Source: Gammaproteobacteria bacterium
GTDB lineage: Bacteria > Pseudomonadota > Gammaproteobacteria > Pseudomonadales > Azotimanducaceae
Direction: 5' to 3'
Assembly (NCBI GenBank): GCA_009837725.1
Contig: VXSY01000211.1
Coordinates: 1-36,861 of the forward strand
DNA length: 36,861 bases
Shown: piece after piece, positions 18,596 to 27,074 of the stretch
Numbering within the stretch: position 1 is the first letter of the stretch
How the letters are laid out: each line of letters starts with the position of its first letter
Program-made: the position numbers and the translations under genes
The notes under the pieces: generated by a model
The model's database searches: none
Told to the model about the DNA's origin: nothing
Seen by the model: the letters and a program-made list of their open reading frames with translations, nothing else

Positions 18596-21500
18596 GTGAG
18601 ATCGTTGGCTATTGCCTACGCCAACCCCATCCGTGTGCTTGCACTTGCGTGTTTCGGGGCGCTGAGCGCCGTGGCATCCGCCGCCGAGCTCCCCCTGGTC
18701 AAGGAAGCCCCGGAGACCGCCCGCACCGTCTCGTTCGAGACCGACTCCGTGACATGGATGTCGCTTGACGTCTCCCCGGACGGCCAGACCATCGTCTTCG
18801 AAGCCTTGGGCGATCTCTACACCGTCCCGATCGAAGGCGGCCGAGCCGAGGCCCTCACCCGCGGGATGGCGTTCGACAGCCAGCCGGCCTTCTCGCCAGA
18901 CGGCAACCGCATCGCCTTCCTTTCGGACCGGGACGGCACCGAGAACCTATGGATCATGGCCGCCGACGGCAGCGATCCATCGAAGCTCTCCGCCGGTAGC
19001 GACCGCATCGAATACGCCTCCCCTTCCTGGTCGCCAGATGGCCGTCACGTGATCGTCTCGCGCACGTCGTGGGGACTGCGCACGTTCGAACTCTGGGCGC
19101 ACCACGTGGAAGGCGGCAAGGGCGTGCGCGTCACCCGCGCCAAGCCGGCAAACGACACGCCGGTGCGGCGTCGATCCAACGCCTTGGGCGCCGTCTATTC
19201 GCCTGACGCCCGCTTCCTCTACTACGCCAGCAAGCGCGGCGGTTTTGGCTACGATCTCAGGCTGCCGCTGTGGCAGATCGTGCGGCGCGACATCGAATCC
19301 GGCATCGAGGACACCCTCACCAACGCCCGCGGCAGCGCCTTCCGCCCACGCCTGTCCAGTGACGGCAAGCTCTTGGTGTACGGCACCCGCATTCCGGCAC
19401 CCAACGCCGGTGCCACCGCCTTACGCCTGCGCAACCTCGAAACTGGCGAGGACCGCCTGCTTACCGTTGCGGTAGAGCGCGACGACCAGGAATCCCGCTA
19501 CACGCGCGACCTGCTGCCTGGCTATGCCTTCACCCCAGACGACGAGCACCTGATCCTGGCCCGCAACGGACGCCTGACGCGGCTTCGCATCGCCGACGGC
19601 ACCGCCACCGATGCCCCGTTCACCGTGCAAGTGGAGCAAACGCTCGGGCCGAGCCTCTACGCCCCTTACCGAACCGGCGTCGGGCCCGTGAAGGCGCGGC
19701 TGGCAAGCGATGCCGTGCTCTCCCCGAACGGCAAGCGAGTGGCCTTCTCCGCGCTGACCACGCTGCACGTGCACGACCTCGAAAGCGGCCAGACACGGGC
19801 GCTGACGAAGCCGGGCGAGACCGCCTATCAGCCGGCGTGGTCCCCGAACGGGCGCGAGATCGCCTACGTCTCGTGGGACACGGCCGGCGCGGAAGGCGCG
19901 CGTGGCGGGCATGTCTGGCGCATTCGTGCCGATGGTCGCGGCAAGCCGCGCCGCATCACCGAGCATCCCGCCTACTACACCGACCCGGTGTTCACCCCGG
20001 CTGGCGATCAGATCGCCGTCCTGCGCGCCACCACCCACGAGCGCCTCACCCGCGAGTTCGATTTCGGCGCACCGGTGGGTTCGGACGTGATGCTGCTCCC
20101 GCGCCGCCAAGGCGAGGCGCTCGTCATCACGCCGGCGCGGGGCCTGATCGAACCACACTTCGGCCCCGAACCAAACCGCATCTACCTCTACGACAGCGGT
20201 GCCGGCAGCCTCGTCTCCATGCGCCTCGACGGCAGCGACCGCCGCAAGGTCCTCTCCGCCAAGGGCTACGGCATCTACGGCGCCGAAGACAAGGTGCGCG
20301 TTGCCGACATTCGCCTCGCGCCGGGAGGCAATCGCGCCCTCGTGCTGCACGCGCATCAGCTCTATTTGGTGGAGCTTTTGAACACGCCTCTGCAGAACGC
20401 CGAGGTGGACCTCACATCAGCCGCGCTGCCGCTGGCGCGACTCACGGACATCGGTGCCGACTCGTTTGGCTGGAGCGCGGATGGCGAGACGGTGTTGTGG
20501 ACCGCCGGCGCCACGCTCCATCAACGGCCCCTCGCCAGCATCGAGTTTGGTGCGGCGAACAACAACGCCGCCAAGTCAGACAAGGATGACGACGAACCCC
20601 TGCGGGAGGACCACGAAGCGGTAATCGCCACGCCCCTCGACGTCTGGCTGCCACGGCACAAGCCCGAAGGCACGCTTGCGATTGTCGGTGCCACCATCCT
20701 CACCATGGCCCCCGACGCGGTGCCCATCGAGAACGGCGTGATCGTCATCGAAGACGACCGCATCATCGCCGTAGGGGATGCCGAAATGCCGATTCCCGAG
20801 GAGGCCACGCGGCTCGACGCCAGCGGCCACACCATCCTGCCCGGCTTCGTGGACGCCCACGCGCACTTTCGCCCTCTTCGGCGCGTGCCGGATCTCGTCA
20901 ACTGGTCCTTCCTCGCCAACCTCGCCTATGGCGTCACCACCGCCATCGACGTGCAGCCATCCACCGTGGACATCCTCGCCTACCAAGACCTCGTGGACGC
21001 CGGCCTGATGCTGGGCCCGCGCGCCTTCTCCACCGGCCCAGGCATCTTCAACGACAACGAGTTCACCTCCCGCAAACACGCCCGCGCCGTGCTGGCGCGC
21101 TACAAGACCCACTACCGCGTGCGCAACCTCAAGTCCTACATCGCCGGCAGCCGCCGCCAAAGACAGTGGATCGCCCAGGCCGCCCGCGACCTCGGCCTCA
21201 TGCCCACCACCGAAGGCGCGCTCGACATGAAGCTCGACCTTACCCACGCCATCGACGGCTTCACCGGCAACGAGCACAACTTCCCGCTGCTGTCGCTGCA
21301 ATCAGACGTAGTGCAGCTCGTCGCCCGCTCCGGCATGGCCTCCACGCCAACCCTCTTGGTCGCCTTCGGCGGCCCCTCCGCCGAGAACTGGTTCTACACC
21401 CGCGAATCCCCGTGGACCGACGCGAAACTCGCCCGCTTCATCCCTCGAGGAGCCCTGGCCGCCCGCGCGCTACGCCGCCCCTGGGTGCATGAACACGAGC

Positions 21501-21925
21501 ACGTGTTCCGCACCTTGGCGGAGCAAGCCCACAAGATCGCCCAAGCCGGCGGTCGAATCGGCATCGGCTCGCACGGCCAGCTCCAAGGCTTGTCTTTCCA
21601 CTGGGAGCTATGGGCCGTCGCCAGCGGCGGCTTCACCAACATGCAGGCCCTGACCGCCGCCACCCGCCACGGCGCCGAAATCATCGGCATAGCCCAAGAC
21701 CTCGGCACCCTCGAACCCGGCAAGCTGGCGGACATGGTGGTGCTATCCCGCAACCCGCTAGAGGACTTGCGGGCTACCAAGGATTTGGTTTGGGTGGTGA
21801 AGAATGGCGAGGTCTTCGAGGCGGACACGCTGAACCAGCTCTGGCCGGAGGAGAAGCCGCTTCCACGGCCTTGGTGGCAAAGCGCCGCAGCACATACGGC
21901 GCCCGAAGCCCAGCCCGCGGACTGA
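18596..21925 (+). CDS. Exported amidohydrolase with N-terminal TolB-like beta-propeller
   Basis: The protein has 1109 residues from the GTG at 18596. That start puts a signal peptide first (VLALACFGALSAVASAAELP, cleavage after about residue 33) and excludes the repeat element upstream. The ATG at 18455 would add repeat-encoded residues. No clear ribosome-binding site is visible. Residues about 50-650 contain PD40/TolB-type blades with SPDG or SPNG motifs (FSPDGNRIAFLSDRDG, SWSPDGRHVIVSR, VLSPNGKRVAFSA, AWSPNGREIAYVSW). The C-terminal part is a metal-dependent amidohydrolase: TILPGFVDAHAHF with the HxH pair, NLKSYIAG with a candidate carboxylated Lys, LTHAIDGFTG with a third His, and LGTLEPGKLADMVVL. 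The usual late metal-binding Asp appears as GSHGQLQG. Substrate unknown; a peptide- or amide-cleaving periplasmic enzyme is plausible. Confidence 0.85.
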   Translation: MRSLAIAYANPIRVLALACFGALSAVASAAELPLVKEAPETARTVSFETDSVTWMSLDVSPDGQTIVFEALGDLYTVPIEGGRAEALTRGMAFDSQPAFSPDGNRIAFLSDRDGTENLWIMAADGSDPSKLSAGSDRIEYASPSWSPDGRHVIVSRTSWGLRTFELWAHHVEGGKGVRVTRAKPANDTPVRRRSNALGAVYSPDARFLYYASKRGGFGYDLRLPLWQIVRRDIESGIEDTLTNARGSAFRPRLSSDGKLLVYGTRIPAPNAGATALRLRNLETGEDRLLTVAVERDDQESRYTRDLLPGYAFTPDDEHLILARNGRLTRLRIADGTATDAPFTVQVEQTLGPSLYAPYRTGVGPVKARLASDAVLSPNGKRVAFSALTTLHVHDLESGQTRALTKPGETAYQPAWSPNGREIAYVSWDTAGAEGARGGHVWRIRADGRGKPRRITEHPAYYTDPVFTPAGDQIAVLRATTHERLTREFDFGAPVGSDVMLLPRRQGEALVITPARGLIEPHFGPEPNRIYLYDSGAGSLVSMRLDGSDRRKVLSAKGYGIYGAEDKVRVADIRLAPGGNRALVLHAHQLYLVELLNTPLQNAEVDLTSAALPLARLTDIGADSFGWSADGETVLWTAGATLHQRPLASIEFGAANNNAAKSDKDDDEPLREDHEAVIATPLDVWLPRHKPEGTLAIVGATILTMAPDAVPIENGVIVIEDDRIIAVGDAEMPIPEEATRLDASGHTILPGFVDAHAHFRPLRRVPDLVNWSFLANLAYGVTTAIDVQPSTVDILAYQDLVDAGLMLGPRAFSTGPGIFNDNEFTSRKHARAVLARYKTHYRVRNLKSYIAGSRRQRQWIAQAARDLGLMPTTEGALDMKLDLTHAIDGFTGNEHNFPLLSLQSDVVQLVARSGMASTPTLLVAFGGPSAENWFYTRESPWTDAKLARFIPRGALAARALRRPWVHEHEHVFRTLAEQAHKIAQAGGRIGIGSHGQLQGLSFHWELWAVASGGFTNMQALTAATRHGAEIIGIAQDLGTLEPGKLADMVVLSRNPLEDLRATKDLVWVVKNGEVFEADTLNQLWPEEKPLPRPWWQSAAAHTAPEAQPAD

Positions 21926-21959
21926 ACTTGGAGCGCCTTTCTCTAAGGCTGGGGCGTCC

Positions 21960-23423
21960 CTAGCGTCTGCCTTTCCAGGCTTCTCGTTCCTCCGCGTCCG
22001 GGTCCGCGACCACGCCGGACGCCTCGTCGAACACCATCGTCTCGCGGCTGCCCAAGGAGTAGTGCGGGAAGCCGGGGTCGCCAGTCTTGACGAAGCGTGT
22101 CCAAGCGCCGTGGACGGCGTCCGCCACGTGCTGCGGTGACGGGCCGTCGCCGATGAACACATCCACGCCCGGTTGGTGCAGGTTGTCGAATGCGAACGGG
22201 ATCTCCAGCGCATGCGTGGCGCCCAAGCGCTCGTTGCGCGAACGCCAGTTGAACTGATAAAGCCAAGTCTTGCCGCCTTCTGCACGCGCCTCCGCGAGGC
22301 GAATCGCCGGGATGCGGAACATGTGGTCGGTCGTCAGCGCGATCATCAGTTGTTCCACCGACGCTTCCGGGCGCGTGCGGCGATAGGTGTCGATGAGATC
22401 AAGCCCGCCAAAGCCCTCCGCAGTGCGGGCAAGCCGCGCATCGTCCACCTCGCCATAGCCCCACAGCGTGGTTTCGTCGCGGTTCGAGCCAGCGAGCAGC
22501 GCGACATCGGCATGGAGGCCGCCCGAGATCGCATCGAGCGGCGGCTGCGGCAGCACCTCGTTGCCCACCACCGGATAGAACGCCGAAACCGGCACGCCCA
22601 ATTCCCCGGCCAGCCCCGGCCCGCCTTCGAGCGCACCGGCAACCTCCGTCTGCGCATCGAGGATGGCATCGACGCCGGCGGGTTCCACGCCAATGACGTC
22701 CTCCGCGCCCAACGCCTCGAGGAACCGATCCGCAACCAACGCGCCCGCTTCGGCAGGCAAGACATGGTGCGCCGCGCCGCTCTGCGCGATCACCCCACGA
22801 GAGAGCCCCGCCGCCCGTGGCGAACCGAGCAGCGTCGCCACGCTAAACCCGCCCGCCGATTCCCCGGCAATGGTCACCTTGGCCGGGTCGCCGCCGAAAC
22901 TCGCGATGTTGTCCCGCACCCATTCCAAGGCCGTGATCTGATCGAGCAAGCCATTCACGCCAGAGGCCCTGAACTCGTCGCCAAAGCGCGAGAGATCAGT
23001 GAACCCCAAGGCGCCGAGCCGATAGTTGATCGTCACCGCCACGATATCGCCATTGGCAGCGAAACGGGCGCCGTTGTACCAGGGCACCGCCCCCTGCCCG
23101 TTCCGATAGCCGCCGCCATGGATCCACACCAGCACCGGCCTCGCGCCATCATCAAGCGCCGGCGTCTGGATGTTGAGCGTCAGGCAATCCTCATCCCATC
23201 GAACCGGCGCGGGATCGGTCATCCCCCCACTCGAAATCTGCGGCGCCGCCGGCCCGAACTTTCGCGCGTCGCGAACGTCGCTCCAGCCCTCATGCGGCTG
23301 GGCTGCCCGAAACCGCCGCGCCCCAGTCGGCGGCGCCGCATACGGCACCCCGGCGAACAGCAGCACACCATCGCGTTCCCTGCCCATCACCCGTCCAGAC
23401 ATCGTGCGTGCAACAACCGCCAC
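21960..23423 (-). CDS. Type-B carboxylesterase (no signal peptide)
   Basis: The protein has 487 residues, with a GTG start at 23423 preceded by GGGAGGG 5 nt upstream. It is an alpha/beta-hydrolase of the carboxylesterase/cholinesterase family. The oxyanion loop is VLVWIHGGGY, the nucleophile Ser is in TIAGESAGG, the acid is in GSNRDETT and the His in GATHALEIPFAF. Characteristic early pieces are FAGVPYAAPPTGARRF and DEDCLTLNIQTP. No export signal is seen, so it should act in the cytoplasm, unlike the lipoprotein-like esterase at 35009. It is convergent with the amidohydrolase and divergent from the dehydratase gene across 132 bp. Natural substrate unknown. Confidence 0.9.
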   Translation of the reverse strand: MAVVARTMSGRVMGRERDGVLLFAGVPYAAPPTGARRFRAAQPHEGWSDVRDARKFGPAAPQISSGGMTDPAPVRWDEDCLTLNIQTPALDDGARPVLVWIHGGGYRNGQGAVPWYNGARFAANGDIVAVTINYRLGALGFTDLSRFGDEFRASGVNGLLDQITALEWVRDNIASFGGDPAKVTIAGESAGGFSVATLLGSPRAAGLSRGVIAQSGAAHHVLPAEAGALVADRFLEALGAEDVIGVEPAGVDAILDAQTEVAGALEGGPGLAGELGVPVSAFYPVVGNEVLPQPPLDAISGGLHADVALLAGSNRDETTLWGYGEVDDARLARTAEGFGGLDLIDTYRRTRPEASVEQLMIALTTDHMFRIPAIRLAEARAEGGKTWLYQFNWRSRNERLGATHALEIPFAFDNLHQPGVDVFIGDGPSPQHVADAVHGAWTRFVKTGDPGFPHYSLGSRETMVFDEASGVVADPDAEEREAWKGRR

Positions 23424-23555
23424 TGGTCCCTCCCTGTGTGCTCCCGGTTGCAGCCATTATCGCAAGACGCTCGTCTAGAACGGCTCGGTCCAAGTCCCCG
23501 CCGCTATCGCAGCGTGGCTGCTATGGTGGGAAGTCGCATAGTTGGGACGCGCCGC

Positions 23556-24737
23556 ATGAAGATCACCGCCCTCAAGACCTGGGTTGTCGGGACGCCGCCG
23601 CCGTATCGGGGTGGGCGCAACTGGGTGTTCTTGAAACTCGTGACGGATAACGGCATCGAGGGCGTTGGCGAGGTGTACAAGGCGCCGTTTCATCCGCGGA
23701 CGGTGGTGCGGTTGATCGAGGATGTGTTCGAGACGTATGTGGAGGGAAGCGACCCGTTTGGCATCGAGCGGCTTTGGCGGGCGGTGTACTACGGCGAAGG
23801 CTATGAGGGGCACGACCACCATCAGCATCCCGACCACACCGTCGCCGGCATTCTGAGCGCGGTGGAGATGGCCTGCTGGGACATCGTCGGCAAGGCGCTC
23901 GATCAGCCGGTGTACAACCTGCTTGGGGGCAAGTACCACGAGCGGCTGCGTTCCTATACGTACCTATACCCCGCCGCCGGCGAGCGAACGTCGCCGCACA
24001 CCGATCCGGATGCCGCCGGCGAGCGCGCCGCCGCCTATGTCGAGCAGGGCTTCACCGCCGTGAAGTTCGACCCGCTCATCGACGTGATGGGCTTTGAAGA
24101 CCCCCGCGAGCCGCCGCTGGATCGTCTCGACAACGCCGAGGCGGTGGTGAAGAGCGTGCGCGAGGCCGTGGGTGGGCGCTGCGACATCCTGATCGGTACG
24201 CATGGGCAGTCCACCACGTCGGGCACCATTCGCTTCGCCAAGCGCATCGAACGCTACGATCCGCTCTGGTTCGAGGAGCCGGTGCCGCCGGAGAACCGCG
24301 ACGAGATGGCGCGCGTGGCGCGGGCCACCAGCATTCCGGTGGCGACCGGCGAGCGGCTCGCGACCAAGCACGAATTCCGGGAACTGCTCGAGAAGCAGGC
24401 GGCAGCGATCCTGCAGATGGCCTTGGGTCGCGTGGGCGGCATTCTGGAGGCGAAGAAGATCGCCGGCATGGCGGAAGCCTACTACGCGCAGATTGCGCCG
24501 CACCTGTACTGCGGCCCCATTGAGGCCGCCGCCAACATTCAGGTGGACACGTGCAGCCCGAACTTCCTCGTGCAGGAGAGCATCGAGCGCTTCGACGGCT
24601 TCCACGCCGAGATCCTGAAGAAGCCCATTCAGTGGGAGGACGGCTACATCATCCCGCCCACCGAGCCGGGGCTCGGCGTGGAACTCGACGAGGAGGTGGC
24701 CGACGCGCACCCGTTCCGGGAGCGCGAGCGGCGATAG
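23556..24737 (+). CDS. Mandelate racemase/muconate lactonizing enzyme family dehydratase
   Basis: The protein has 393 residues and belongs to the enolase superfamily, which abstracts a proton next to a carboxylate, often to dehydrate sugar acids. The capping domain is at about 1-120. The barrel carries TAVKFDP (Lys), ILIGTHGQST, PLWFEEPVPPEN, ATGERLATKHEF, RVGGILEAKK and IAPHLYCGPIEAAANIQ (His). In galactonate dehydratase the first metal ligand is the Asp of DFH. Here that position is Gly in GTHG. The other two acidic ligands (FEEP, GER) are present. I recall the GTHG form as a subgroup of the family rather than a random loss. The ATG at 23556 follows the family N-terminus MKITALKTW. The methyltransferase follows after 24 nt, so an operon is likely. 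Confidence 0.87.
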   Translation: MKITALKTWVVGTPPPYRGGRNWVFLKLVTDNGIEGVGEVYKAPFHPRTVVRLIEDVFETYVEGSDPFGIERLWRAVYYGEGYEGHDHHQHPDHTVAGILSAVEMACWDIVGKALDQPVYNLLGGKYHERLRSYTYLYPAAGERTSPHTDPDAAGERAAAYVEQGFTAVKFDPLIDVMGFEDPREPPLDRLDNAEAVVKSVREAVGGRCDILIGTHGQSTTSGTIRFAKRIERYDPLWFEEPVPPENRDEMARVARATSIPVATGERLATKHEFRELLEKQAAAILQMALGRVGGILEAKKIAGMAEAYYAQIAPHLYCGPIEAAANIQVDTCSPNFLVQESIERFDGFHAEILKKPIQWEDGYIIPPTEPGLGVELDEEVADAHPFRERERR

Positions 24738-24761
24738 CGCCCTTCCGAGAAAACAAGCGTC

Positions 24762-25409
24762 ATGCCCAAGCTTGAAGCCCTGCCGGAGCCGAACATTCGG
24801 CAGGCTTACGGCATCTTCCTGCTGACTTCGCGGCATCGGTTCATTCGCCGGCTGCGGCGCGTGTACAAGCCCTCGGTACACGGCAACAAGGCGTGGCGGG
24901 CCAGCTATTTGCTGATGGACTACCTGTTGCATCACCCGCCCGAGCAGGGCGCAAGAGTGATGGAACTCGGCTGCGGCTGGGGGCCGGCGGCGGTGTTTTG
25001 CGCCCAACGCTTCGGCGCCGAAGTGACGGGTGTGGACATCGACGAGGACGTGTTCCCGTTCCTGGAGATCACGGCGTCCCTGAACGGCGTGGAAGTCGCG
25101 CCCCTCAAGGCGGACTTCAACAAGCTCCCCGCCGAACGGCTGGGCGAGGAACAGATGCTCATCGGCGCGGACATCTGCTTCTGGGATCGGATGGTGAAGC
25201 CGTTGGCGGCTTTGGTATCGCGGGCGATGGAGGGAGGCACGGAACGGGTCGTGATCGCCGATCCCGGGCGCCCGACCTTCTATGAACTGTCCCAGCGCTG
25301 CGCCCGCGCTGGCAAGCACCTTGGCTGGAAGGTGACCCTCACGAGTTGGTACGCCACCGAACCCGCCCATGGCACGGGCGAGGTCCTAGACGTTCGCCAA
25401 GGCGATTGA
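24762..25409 (+). CDS. Class I SAM-dependent methyltransferase
   Basis: The protein has 215 residues. The SAM-binding motif I is VMELGCGWGPAAVFCA (about 66-81), followed by VTGVDIDEDVFPFLE (acidic end of strand 2) and ADICFWDRMVKPL at the motif IV position. VVIADPGRPTFYEL follows. The layout resembles the lysine/ETF-beta type or small-molecule methyltransferases with a short N-terminal helical part, but I cannot name the substrate. No signal peptide. It follows the dehydratase gene by 24 nt and probably shares its transcript. The gene ends just before a composite repeat element. Confidence 0.82.
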   Translation: MPKLEALPEPNIRQAYGIFLLTSRHRFIRRLRRVYKPSVHGNKAWRASYLLMDYLLHHPPEQGARVMELGCGWGPAAVFCAQRFGAEVTGVDIDEDVFPFLEITASLNGVEVAPLKADFNKLPAERLGEEQMLIGADICFWDRMVKPLAALVSRAMEGGTERVVIADPGRPTFYELSQRCARAGKHLGWKVTLTSWYATEPAHGTGEVLDVRQGD

Positions 25410-25437
25410 ACCGCACGGAAATCTCCGCCGCGGCGCG

Positions 25438-25624
25438 GACGCCGAGTCGCGGACTGCAGGGAACTGAACTTGGTCCCGTCTTCAAGGCTACGGGGGAAAC
25501 GTCTTGGGGGGAGGGCATCTTGCCCTCCCACGCGCCGCAAGGCGCGTCCTTGCCAAACGCTCGCAGACCATCACGCACTGTGTCTCAGGAGTGCGCCTTG
25601 CGGCGCGAGGGCGAGACGCCCTCG
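25438..25624. repeat. Composite palindromic intergenic element, copy 3
   Basis: The lead motif GGACGCCGAGTCGCGGAC is at 25438 with GGAACTGA at 25460. HP1 is 25510-25528 (GGAGGGCA/TGCCCTCC, loop TCT), HP2 25531-25546 (CGCGCC-GCAA-GGCGCG), then a 46-nt gap, HP2' 25593-25606 (GCGCC-TTGC-GGCGC) and HP1' 25606-25624 (CGAGGGCG/CGCCCTCG, loop AGA). In HP1 a G:C pair of the other copies is replaced by A:T with both arms changed. It lies between two convergent genes. Confidence 0.82.
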
Positions 25625-25654
25625 CCCCCAGGGGCCCCTCGCCCCGGAGCCCGC

Positions 25655-26926
25655 CTAGTGCCCGGCTGCGGTCACGCCCTCCTCGCGCACGAACCCGAGC
25701 AGGACGAGGCCGATTACCAGCACGACCACCACCGACAGCATTCCCAGCCGCGAGCTACCGGTGAGGACGCCTGTGATCGCCACCAGCGCCGGCCCAATGA
25801 TGGCGGCGAAGCGGCCCAGCATGTTGAAGAAGCCGAAGAACTTGCCGCTTTGGGCTGGCGGCACGAAGCGGGCGAACAGGGACCGCGACACCGCCTGCAC
25901 GCCGCCCTGCACCAAGCCAACCGTCGCCGCGAGCACATAGAACTCCGTCACCGAGGTCATGAAGTACGCATAGATCGTGACGGCCACATAGATCGCCACG
26001 CCAAAGTAGAGGGTGGGCTTGGGCCCGAATTTCCTTGCCGCGATGCCGAAGGCCAGTGCCGCCGGGAAGCCCACGAACTGGGTGATGAGGAGCGCCACGA
26101 TGAGGCTTTCGGAAGGAAAGCCGAGCGACAGCCCGTAGTCCACGGCCATGCGGATGATGGTGTGGACGCCGTCGATGTAGAAGAAGTAGGCCAGCAGAAA
26201 CAGCGCCACCATGCGGTGTGCCCGGTACTCGCGGAACGTCTTCGCAAGCGCCTGGAGTCCGGCGGAAACCGCACCCACCGCCGCTTCCACCCGGGGCGGC
26301 TCGGCGACGTTCCGGAAGAGCGGAATGCTAAACACGAGCCACCACAGCGCCACCGTGAGGAAGGAAAGCCGCACCGCTTCCGCCGCGCCGGAAAGGCCGA
26401 ACGTCTCTGGCGAGAGCGTCATGGCCACATTGAGCGCAAACAAGAGCCCGCCACCGATGTAGCCGAGCGAATAGCCGAGCGCCGAGACCTCGTCGTAGCG
26501 ATCCCGCGTCGTGACCCCAACGAGGAGCGCGTCATAGAACACGATCGCGCCAGAAAACCCAATGCTGGCGAGCACATATACCAGTGCCGCCGTGCTCCAC
26601 TGGCCCTCCCCAACAAAGAACAGCCCCGCCGACATGGCAATGCCGAGCCCCGTGAACACCCCGAGAAACCCCGTGCGCGCCCCCCCGCCGTCGGCAATCG
26701 CCCCGAGGATCGGGGCGGCCACGAGAATGAAAGCACTGCCGATGGAGTTCGCGAACCCAAGCTGCGCCGTGCTCGTGACGGCATCGGACCCGGCGCTCCA
26801 ATACTCCTTGAAGAACACGGGAAAGAACCCGGCGATCACCGTGGTGGCAAAGACCGAGTTGGCCCAGTCGTAGAGCGCCCACGAAACGACGCTCCGATCC
26901 CGAAACAGCTCCCGAACTTTCGCCAA
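25655..26926 (-). CDS. MFS transporter, UMF1/Atg22-like
   Basis: The protein has 423 residues with about 12 membrane segments. The TTG start at 26926 has AGGGGA upstream at good spacing. The N-terminus VVSWALYDWANSVFATTVIAGFFPVFF is typical of the Atg22/UMF1 branch of the major facilitator superfamily (yeast Atg22 exports amino acids from the vacuole). Other supporting pieces are LGAIADGGGARTGFLGVF between helices 2 and 3, and YDEVSALGYSLGYIGGGLLFALN. The substrate of bacterial members is unknown. It is convergent with the methyltransferase and divergent from the acyl-CoA dehydrogenase across about 150 bp. Confidence 0.87.
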   Translation of the reverse strand: MAKVRELFRDRSVVSWALYDWANSVFATTVIAGFFPVFFKEYWSAGSDAVTSTAQLGFANSIGSAFILVAAPILGAIADGGGARTGFLGVFTGLGIAMSAGLFFVGEGQWSTAALVYVLASIGFSGAIVFYDALLVGVTTRDRYDEVSALGYSLGYIGGGLLFALNVAMTLSPETFGLSGAAEAVRLSFLTVALWWLVFSIPLFRNVAEPPRVEAAVGAVSAGLQALAKTFREYRAHRMVALFLLAYFFYIDGVHTIIRMAVDYGLSLGFPSESLIVALLITQFVGFPAALAFGIAARKFGPKPTLYFGVAIYVAVTIYAYFMTSVTEFYVLAATVGLVQGGVQAVSRSLFARFVPPAQSGKFFGFFNMLGRFAAIIGPALVAITGVLTGSSRLGMLSVVVVLVIGLVLLGFVREEGVTAAGH

Positions 26927-27074
26927 GGCTGGTCCCCTTGTGTTGCGATGGCGAGTGTATCCCCCCTTTCCTGCGCCGGGCGAGGCAGGTCCGCTGTCGT
27001 GTCGGCCGTGAGGCAGACGCCCGCTTTCGTGGCGCCTTGGCTTCGGGTTAACGTTAGTGCGTCGTGGAGAGGGG

